From: Podospora pseudocomata
Taxonomy: Eukaryota; Ascomycota; Sordariomycetes; Sordariales; Podosporaceae
NCBI RefSeq assembly: GCF_035222375.1
Contig: NW_026946363.1
Span: forward strand, 1,922,001-1,986,000
Length of the DNA: 64,000 nt
Direction: 5' to 3'
This document shows positions 56,596 through 64,000 of the stretch, piece by piece. Made by a program: the position numbers and the translations under genes. The first letter of the stretch is position 1. Each line of letters begins with the position of its first letter. Below the pieces are notes generated by a model. That model saw nothing but the letters and a program-made list of their open reading frames with translations, was not told where the DNA came from and made no database searches.

Positions 56596-57457
56596 CTTTT
56601 CTTTTCCGTTCTATCTGTCTGTCAGTCGTCGGTGTTGTCGGTGGGGGGGCTAATAATGTCGGAGGGATCGGAGAGTCGCAACAACTAGCCCTGGAAATAA
56701 TTCTTGGGGATGCTCCGGGGGACCGCTGCTGCAGCGCTGGCACAGGTCCGGTCCGCCCGCTGTAACAACACTGAAAAAATAGCGGGCAATCCAATTCGCA
56801 GTCATCAAACGGGGTCCGTGCACCCCTTTTTTGCGTCACCGGACATTGATGACAACAAAACCATGAGCTGTCATTGTAAAAGTCAAGGTTGCCAATTGGT
56901 TGAATTTGGGGGCGTTTACTACATCTATTATTCACAAGTGAGATATCTGCAACAGTAGAATAGACAGTTGGCACCTAATCGTTGTGAATTTGTTGTTGAA
57001 GCTCACTCTCGAGCTTCTGTATGGGGTGTCCAAGGGTTGTGCAACACCAACATCCATCCATATTCACGACCGCATATGTACATAGTCCCCAAAGGCAACA
57101 GCAATATCCTCTGTTCTGTCACCATCCACGCCGCCTAAGCCCCTCGGACTTCTCATTCCTCTTCTCTTTGTCCCGTTTGCCTGTCTTGCATACTCTGCTC
57201 GCCCCTTATTCTCAAGAACACAATTCGCTGATTTCCGGCCCTTTGTAATGTTTCATCAAGAAATCCCCAAACGCCGCCAAAAGAAAACAGTAAAACCCTC
57301 AAGCTTTCCAGGCAAAAATCTAGCTTTTCGTCGGCCAAGTGAAGATCCACCCCAATCACATACAAGTTCGCAGCCATTCGTCGTATTTGATGTCGTCGTA
57401 TGTTGTGTGGCGGGGCATCTCAGTAAGTAGTGTTGGGTCGGCCACCAAACGTAATCA
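56596..57457. other. mpc1 upstream region and smb1 3' flank
   Basis: No gene is supported. The mpc1 promoter must lie near 56600-56900. Frames on the + strand here look accidental. Confidence 0.5.
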
Positions 57458-58366
57458 TTAACGGCGAGGAGGAGGGTTGAAGCCAGAAGGAGGGCCACCG
57501 CCGGGAGGGAATCCAGGGGGGAAGCCACCGGGCGCGCCGGGAAAGCCAGCAGGAGGGAATCCACCTCCAAATCCTGGTGGAGGGGCTATAACTTCGTTAG
57601 TGAAGGTGTCAACAGCAAGGCTTGGAGAAGATCAGCTTACGAGCACCACGGCCAGGGGCGCCAGGAAAACCGGGAGCACCAGGGAAGCCTGGGAAAGCTG
57701 GGGGAGGGACGGCGCCGCCAATACCAGCAGCAGGGCCGGCAAGGGAAATGGGAGCAGCGGCGCCGCGGCCAGCCGGTCTTGCGACACCAGGTCCCGCTGC
57801 GAGCGCAGAGGCAACACTGGGACCGCCAGTCTTGCCCAAACGAGCGCTTGGGTCAGCCGGCGGCGGCGATTCGACGGAAAGGGATACAATGTGGGCGCCT
57901 CGAACGATCGTCAGACCCAGTGTCCGCTTCTCCTCCTGCTCGATGGTCTGCGCGCCGGATGATGATGCGCCGGGGGCGGAGGGCTTGTTTTGCTTCCTTT
58001 TGATCCGGCGGAACTCTTCGGTATCGGCGAGCACAAGGTTCATGTGCTTATCGAAAGCGAGCATCTAAGATGATTCGAGTCAGTGGCAAGAAAGTGCTAA
58101 GTGGTGGTAGGAGATGCGTACCTGACCCGTCATCTGGCGGCCATCATTCAGCGTTACGCGCATCCGGTAGTTGATCTAATCAAACGTTAGTTCTGCCTCG
58201 CCGTGTGCTATCGTCACTGGGGAGGTATACATACGTAACCGGCCTAGATATCATGCGCCTTGTCAGTGGTCAATGTCAACAAACAGATGCCTGTAAGAGC
58301 GGTCGCGCGGAGGGGAGGACGGATGCCTGAACTTACCATCTTGCCCTGCTTGTTAGAGGCCGACAT
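57458..58366 (-). CDS. smb1: Spliceosomal Sm core protein SmB
   Basis: Exons complement(57458..57585, 57641..58064, 58122..58175, 58235..58243, 58337..58366) give 214 aa. The second exon is only 9 nt (Ala-Gly-Tyr). Sm motif 1 is [18 protein letters not shown] followed by [13 protein letters not shown]; Sm motif 2 is [17 protein letters not shown]. The rest is a Pro/Gly/Ala-rich tail with PGFPGAPG and GFPPGF repeats ending PPPRR, comparable to human SmB/B'. By family it belongs to the heptameric ring on U1, U2, U4 and U5 snRNAs. It diverges from rpl11 across 448 bp. Confidence 0.95.
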
Positions 58367-58814
58367 GGTTGCGGCGTTGTTGCCACTGCAAAGTAGCTTC
58401 TGGTTTCAAAAATTGGGGTTTGGGTTGACGAAGTTCTGGTAACTATCGTCTGTTGCGGTCTCGTAATGCGCTTTGGGGGAAAGGCTTCAGAGTCTCGCGT
58501 GGTGTTGGTTAGCGGGAGCACAAGAGGCCCAATTGAAATTTGAACGCGAGGCTGAGAGGAGAGCTCCCGACGCGACTGGCCAGCCCGCCACGAGCTCGAG
58601 CCACACCTCATCAGCCATTTGACACAAGCCACATTTACCTTGTCCCCCACCAGCGTTCCCGCACCAGCAGGCAGGAGCGAACTCTTGGCGGGTCCCCACA
58701 CCCACAATCCAAAATTGTGGAAGCAAAAACAACCTCACACTTTTTGAAATTTCTCGATCGTCAACCACGAGCCGAATCGCCCAGTCCCCCGATTTCGACG
58801 ACAACACCGCCGCC
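58367..58814. promoter_or_regulatory. Shared divergent promoter region of smb1 and rpl11
   Basis: This is a 448-bp gap between an Sm protein gene and a ribosomal protein gene read in opposite directions. No specific ribosomal-protein element was identified. A purine/pyrimidine-rich stretch is near 58690-58760. Confidence 0.5.
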
Positions 58815-59469
58815 ATGGTACGTGATGATTGGGGAAAAACGCTTCTCAAGAGAATTCGGAAATACTAACATCGTAATTTCCAGTCTGCTGAGAAGGCCCA
58901 GAACCCCATGCGGGAGCTCCGCATCCAGAAGCTCGTCCTGAACATCTCAGTCGGCGAGTCTGGTGATAGACTTACCCGTGCTGCCAAGGTGCTGGAGCAG
59001 CTGAGCGGTCAGACCCCCGTCTACAGTAAGTTTTGTTTTCTCTCCAGACAGCTTCGAGGATTTCGACTCGATTCTAACTCGTATGTCCCCAGGCAAGGCC
59101 CGCTACACCGTCCGTACCTTCGGTATCCGCCGTAACGAAAAGATCGCCGTCCACGTCACCGTCCGTGGCCCCAAGGCCGAGGAGATTCTCGAGCGTGGCC
59201 TCAAGGTCAAGGAGTACGAGCTGCGCAAGCGCAACTTCTCCGAGACCGGCAACTTCGGCTTCGGTATTTCCGAGCACATCGATCTCGGCATCAAGTACGA
59301 CCCCGGTATCGGTATCTACGGCATGGACTTCTACTGCTGCATGACCCGCCCCGGTGAGCGTGTTGCTCGCCGCCGCCGCGCCAAGGCCAGAGTCGGTGCC
59401 AGCCACCGCATCACCCGCGACGACACCGTCAAGTGGTTCAAGCAGCGCTTCGATGCCATTGTCCGCTAA
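58815..59469 (+). CDS. rpl11: 60S ribosomal protein L11 (uL5)
   Basis: Exons 58815..58817, 58884..59025 and 59093..59469 give 173 aa, the family's usual length. The first exon is just the ATG (gccgccATG|gtacgt), and the next reads [21 protein letters not shown]. Further blocks are [20 protein letters not shown] and [20 protein letters not shown]. The C-terminus is [12 protein letters not shown]. uL5 sits in the central protuberance of the large subunit beside 5S rRNA. Splitting off the start codon means translation needs splicing of the first intron. Confidence 0.97.
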
Positions 59470-60469
59470 ATGTGGTCAGTTGTGTTAGTGCTGGGCGGAA
59501 TCAACAAAACAAAACTGGGAAATCAAAGGGAATGGGGAGTTTCGGCTCATCGGCATCTCTAGGAGGAGGGGGGAAAATACACAAAATGGATGGCGTTTTC
59601 TCTCCAACGGGCAAATGTGTAGTGCAGCTTATGATACCTTGGCGATTCTTTCGTCCACCTGCTTGTTCCTGCTTTTCAGCAGGACGAGCCACGGCCTCAG
59701 AGACCGACCGGCGTTATGCCGGCTTACCAATCCCTTAACTCCCGTGACAGAAGCGTTCTGCGCGTCTCCCTCCCACTTGTTTGGTGAAGCAATGGATGTG
59801 ACTGTCCGAGAGCTCGTCTCCTCGAAGTATGGTATTCTCCAGGTGTTGAGGCTCGTATGTGCTGCAGCATGTGCCGTAGCTTTGTAGATCAGTAGTCAGC
59901 GAACCTGTTTCTTGTCCGCTGTCAAGATCGAAACTAAGTATCAATAGTCTGTTGGAGAGACTCGTGGCTTAATGGTCAGGATCTTTACACATGTCAGGGA
60001 CTAGGCAGTTAGCACCACCTCGCTCATCAGAAGTGTGTGATTCTACAATTGAGGAAGTCGATGTTGCTGCCATGGCCTCTTGGGGAACAAGTATCACGAA
60101 CACACATAGAGTAAAGACAGACCAATACAATGATAACAACTATTTCCCAAAACCTCCAATTCTGTGGCTGAATGACACCGCCGCCCGCTCACTTGCTAGC
60201 TAAATTACATAAACCCTCATGTGCAGTATATGCATATCATGCCAAAAATGCATTGCATTATGATAGCCCTTCTTGCATCCCCCATTCATGTCATTACTGG
60301 AACATCAAATTAACGCTGACTATCCCCTTCCTATTTCCCTTTTTAATGGCCTCCCCGGCATGTACATGCGTTCCTGTTATCGTGAATATCATCCGTCTAC
60401 AACTCAGGAGCCATCTCCTGATATCTCATGTGTACAGTATATAAAACAATAGAAAGAAAGAACGATGAC
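59470..60469. other. Convergent intergenic region between rpl11 and the next gene
   Basis: Contains 3' sequences only. No tRNA-like or coding sequence was found. Confidence 0.55.
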
Positions 60470-62179
60470 TCAAAGAGCATTCATTGAAATTGGGTTAACT
60501 GGAGGACTGGGCAAAGGGCCAGTCTCCTGCGCGGCATACCTCCTGGCGGCAGAAGGCTTTCTCTCGCGCTGGGTCGAGTGGATGTCGATCAGTAAGTCCA
60601 CCAGAGTTTCGGCGTCCTCTCTCAGCAATTCGAGTTGCGCCTGGTTGTTGTCCGTAGGAGTGTTGCGGTATGCAGCAAAGACGATGCCTCTATTCGGCTT
60701 TTTGGTCGATGGGGCGCCCAGAGATTCCTGCTTGGAGGGATGGTAGCAGGTGTGGAACGAACACATGTATCCACGGGCGTGTTCATCCTGCTTCAACTCG
60801 TCGCTCCTATACTCTAGCCAGCCTTCGGTCTGTAGGACCTTTTCATGAACAGGCGCGGATATGCGGAATGGGTATTTGATCGAACTCAAACCGTAAGCTG
60901 CGAGCAGACGGCCGGTTATTCTCCTGCTGGGCGTCCTACGGACAGAGGGTGTCGATCCAGAGATCGGCGTCTGAGGAGGAGAGGGCGGGTATGGCGACCG
61001 TCCAGAGGATGGTCGAGAAAGGCCCATGTCATTAGGCCAAAGATTGACCACATACACGAGATCAAAGTTGTATTTGGCCGCAATTCTCGCAGCTTCAAAC
61101 GCGGCGGCCGTTGCTGGCCTGCTCGCAAGAGGAGGGGAGAGTGTCAGAAGAGGATATGTGGCAGAGGGTCGGCGAGGAGTAGGCGAGACTGGGGGATCGG
61201 GTGGCAATGGGAAGCTGGGCGGATTCCGACTCGATGGGTTTGGGCCCGGCCGGTTTGGTTGAGGCGGCACCGGAAACCCATCGAGGATCTCATCGTCGCT
61301 AAGCGCCATGAAGTCGTCCAGGCTTGGTTCCTTCAGGATCGTGTTGCTCTTTGCCATCGGTTTGGTCTGTCGGAGGGTCGAAAGACTGCTCGTCTTGCGC
61401 GGCTCCTTTTCAAGTTGGCCGGAGGCTTGCTCCCCAAAGACATGGACACTCCGTGATCGCTCGAGCGGTTCGATCAGACCAAGTTTTGCCCGATAGGCAC
61501 CAGCAAGAGGCCGTGGAACGAGACTGGGAGATACCGGAGGAGAAGCTGGGGGAGAGCATGGAGGTGTAGGAATCGGCGCAGGGCCAAATGATAACGACGG
61601 AGACCCTTCTTGTTCCGAAGGGCACCGCTTTCGATTGATCGGCGCCTTGGGCGAGACAGAGGGAGAAGTCGAACGTGGATTAACCTTGGAATTGGATCTC
61701 GACCGACGCTCCATTGTATCGTTATCACCCAAGGCCAGTGCGCCTGCTCCATCAAAGCTGAAGTCGAGTAGTTCAGCCAAGGAAGAACTGGTGCGGCTAT
61801 TCCTAGGGCTGAGAGACGAGGTTCTTTGTGGAACGCGAGGGCTCTTCGCTGAGTGGTTGGATGGCCGAGGACTGATACTGATAGATACCAGTGAGTTCAT
61901 ACGAGGTGTGCTTGGGGCATCCGGGAGACTCTGCGCGCGTCGAGATTGTCTTGGACTCAATACGACCTCATCTCTGGCCATCATTCGTTGTGAAGTCGGC
62001 CGGATGAAAGATGGCGAAGGGAAGGTCTGCGAAGTGTCTCCTCCATTTGCTGACCAAGGCTCAACCGAAGATGGTTCGCTCTCATGCTCGGGTGTTCTAG
62101 AGGTAGTCTTCTTTTTCGACGTTGAGAAGAGCCGGAACCTCTTCTCAAGCCTCTCGAGCTTATCGAGACCCACGGCCAT
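60470..62179 (-). CDS. Serine/proline-rich protein with an alpha/beta-like C-terminal domain, function unknown
   Basis: A single exon of 569 aa. The first 350 residues are low-complexity with many SP, TP and RS sites and prolines. A more ordered domain follows (about residues 355-545) with AAAFEAARIAAKYNFDLVYVVNLWPND, RITGRLLAAYGLSSIKYPF, KVLQTEGWLEYRSDE and GIVFAAYRNTP. A final amphipathic helix (ELLREDAETLVDLLIDIHSTQ) completes it. The ordered part looks conserved but I cannot name the family; a ligand-sensing or GAF-like fold would fit the pattern and is only a guess. The start MAVGLDKLERLEKRFRLF is basic and amphipathic. Confidence 0.8.
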   Translation of the reverse strand: MAVGLDKLERLEKRFRLFSTSKKKTTSRTPEHESEPSSVEPWSANGGDTSQTFPSPSFIRPTSQRMMARDEVVLSPRQSRRAQSLPDAPSTPRMNSLVSISISPRPSNHSAKSPRVPQRTSSLSPRNSRTSSSLAELLDFSFDGAGALALGDNDTMERRSRSNSKVNPRSTSPSVSPKAPINRKRCPSEQEGSPSLSFGPAPIPTPPCSPPASPPVSPSLVPRPLAGAYRAKLGLIEPLERSRSVHVFGEQASGQLEKEPRKTSSLSTLRQTKPMAKSNTILKEPSLDDFMALSDDEILDGFPVPPQPNRPGPNPSSRNPPSFPLPPDPPVSPTPRRPSATYPLLTLSPPLASRPATAAAFEAARIAAKYNFDLVYVVNLWPNDMGLSRPSSGRSPYPPSPPQTPISGSTPSVRRTPSRRITGRLLAAYGLSSIKYPFRISAPVHEKVLQTEGWLEYRSDELKQDEHARGYMCSFHTCYHPSKQESLGAPSTKKPNRGIVFAAYRNTPTDNNQAQLELLREDAETLVDLLIDIHSTQRERKPSAARRYAAQETGPLPSPPVNPISMNAL

Positions 62180-64000
62180 TGTGCTGTCTCGGGCTCGACC
62201 AGGTCTGAGAACGCCTGATCAGCAACGGTACAACTTGAGATGTGTGATGAGAGTAAATGTTGATTCGGGGAAACTCACAAGAGATGAGCTGAAGAGAGCG
62301 AGAGGTAATCACGGCTGGGGGTCTTGAGTTTGTTTAAAAAGCTGTGTTGCAGTGGTGGGGAGATGGTGAATAATTTGCTGGCTGACTGGCGAAACCCACG
62401 ACGAAAGGTGATGAAGAGTCGCAGTGCTGTTCCCAGGAGAATGACGGGCGTGATCGGTGATACAGAGCCTTGATCACTTGCTCATGACGGACATTTCAGT
62501 GGGTCTGACAAGGGGAGTGCAGAGCGGAGATGTCGTTGTGGTCGGAGGGAAATTGGTGGTGGCCGTCAAACGGGTTGCTCCTCAGGGTCTCATGAAGATG
62601 ATCGAGTTTGTCTCTGCCACACGCTTGTCCGAAGGCCACCTCGAGTTTCTCGAACACGGTGAAACCAAAAGTCGATAGGAGTCTGAGACCTGGCAGGGCT
62701 ACTTATGGTCGTAAAAGGGAAGAGGAGCGAGCATTAACGGAGGCGGGTTCGGTGGGTGATATGCTTCTCGAATCTCCTGGCCGACCTTCCGGCACCGTTG
62801 GACCGCAGCCAATCCCACGGAGTTTCACCGACAGTGGGAGGGGCACGAGACGAGAGGAGGCCGAAAGAGAAGCAGGAATTTTGAGACGAAAGGCTTTCGC
62901 GTCTACGTATGCCAGAAAAAGAAGAAGAAAGAGCACATCACCAGTCCAGGCTAGTGTGGCGGATGCAGGAGGGCGGAGGTCGCTCTTTCCTTCCGAGAGG
63001 CTCGACGTTTGCAGGAGCAGGGACGACTGGATATTTAAGCCAACTTTTTTCTTTTCTTTTTTTTTGCTTGCTTCTGGCTCTATAATCAGCTGGAGGCTGG
63101 ATTTGACATTGGTTCGTCTGAGAGCTCGTTGATGAATTCAAGAGGGGAAAGAAACCTAGGGTCTGGATCCAGGGAGGAGGAGGTCGAGATCAAAGATCAA
63201 AACCAGCTCTAAGGGGAGGACAAACACGGCACAAAGAGTGGGTTGTCATGAAAGAGTAACCTAAACTGATGGATCTCGAGCTGCAAGTGATCCATCTACC
63301 CATGTCGTCCATCCCAACCTTTGAGAGCATCTCAAGCCCTCCAAGCCTCCCCTCCCGTGGTTCCCTTCGGCCCGGCAGATGGGGATCATTGCATCCCTGT
63401 ACAACCTCTTTCTCCCTGACTCTCAACCAGCAAGACAACCCCCATGTTTGGCCATCGATGGTGGACACTGTGTTGCGGCAGATCGGCTCATGAATACATC
63501 ATCCTCAAGCCCATGTCCAGATGCCTGTTTTCATGATCCGTCTTTGTCAACTCCCACGCTCGAGTGGCAAGAAAGGAAGCCGTCCAGCTTGGCCAAGGCT
63601 TATACGGAAGAAGCAATGCTGAAAAAGCAATATCAACGACGACAAAACAGGCAGTGTTGCGAGCGGGAGAGAGGGGACCTGGATGGACGGCGACGAAAAC
63701 AGAAGTTGGGATATCGGCGCACAGACGCTGACTGGGAACGTTAACAACGGTTGAGGTCCGTCCCCCTCCAGGGATCACATCAAGGGCAACATGCACCGTC
63801 GCATCGCGGGGGGGGGGTGATTGAAAAGATCACATTGGCGGTGACTTCCTTTTCCCATCTCTCCTCTTTCCCGATTCCGCTTTATGAGAGTGCCAGCCCC
63901 CCGCGTCAAGACCTGTCAGCCGTGCCGCAACTGCTACGAGCCAGGATTCGACCCCACCCAGAGAGGGCCTTCTCAACCCTGCCCCCGCCCCAATTTTTCA
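62180..64000. other. Upstream region of the 60470-62179 gene to window end
   Basis: Frames of 70-170 codons occur on both strands but overlap one another and show no protein-like pattern. G-runs (for example near 63811) and CT-rich tracts are present. No gene is supported. Confidence 0.5.

Noticed and set aside
59960-59990. tRNA-like string TGGCTTAATGGTCA
   Set aside because: No matching acceptor stem, anticodon arm or GGTTCGA-type box follows; not a tRNA gene.

Overview
The window is nuclear DNA from a filamentous ascomycete, most likely a sordariomycete close to the Sordariales. Introns are short (about 45-110 bp, GT...AG, with CTAAC/CTGAC-type branch points). The proteins are typical of Pezizomycotina, and an alpha-type peptide pheromone precursor with W-C...G-Q-S-C-W repeats is present. 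All exon joins were worked out by hand translation and checked for phase. They are predictions, with no transcript or homology search behind them.

Layout. 1-3.4 kb: 3' part of the ERGIC cargo receptor erv46 and a G-rich orphan gene. 3.4-6.7 kb: a 21-bp-period repeat array and two adjacent decayed genes of lineage-specific fungal families, with TAG stops that fit RIP-type C-to-T change. 9.8-12.1 kb: nif1/dsf2 (Sel1 repeats), preceded by about 3 kb of gene-free DNA and followed by a second array of the 21-bp-type repeat. 13.3-19.7 kb: proteasome beta subunit pup1 diverging from nucleoporin nup159. 20.2-26.9 kb: three minus-strand genes, the KDEL receptor erd2 with a long acidic tail, the fumarate reductase/cytochrome b5 fusion osm1, and a membrane protein with a luciferase-like domain. 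26.9-34.5 kb: gene-poor, with two orphan genes and a possible hAT-type transposon end. 34.6-35.2 kb: the pheromone precursor ppg1 with a structured promoter. 35.8-46.0 kb: an Fmp32/DUF1640 mitochondrial protein, the rRNA methyltransferase nop2, and clathrin heavy chain chc1. 46.5 kb: a 19-bp minisatellite. 47.2-51.4 kb: pyruvate carboxylase, ten exons, three of them tiny. 51.4-55.9 kb: gene-poor. 55.9-62.2 kb: mitochondrial pyruvate carrier mpc1, smb1 and rpl11 (divergent), and a conserved-looking serine/proline-rich protein.

Most genes are housekeeping: vesicle traffic (erv46, erd2, chc1), nuclear pore, proteasome, ribosome and spliceosome (nop2, rpl11, smb1), and mitochondrial or pyruvate metabolism (osm1, fmp32, pyc, mpc1). 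Species-specific interest is concentrated in the pseudogene island at 4.3-6.7 kb, the gene-poor block at 27-34 kb, and the pheromone gene with its promoter.

The most unusual signals are: repeats with an exact 21-bp period at two loci 9.4 kb apart; a recurring switch of the coding strand from C-rich to G-rich along several genes; many exons of 3-12 nt; paired perfect inverted repeats directly upstream of the pheromone-gene TATA box; and an in-frame, targeting-signal-like N-terminal extension of osm1. No complete, clearly new multi-gene system was recognised.
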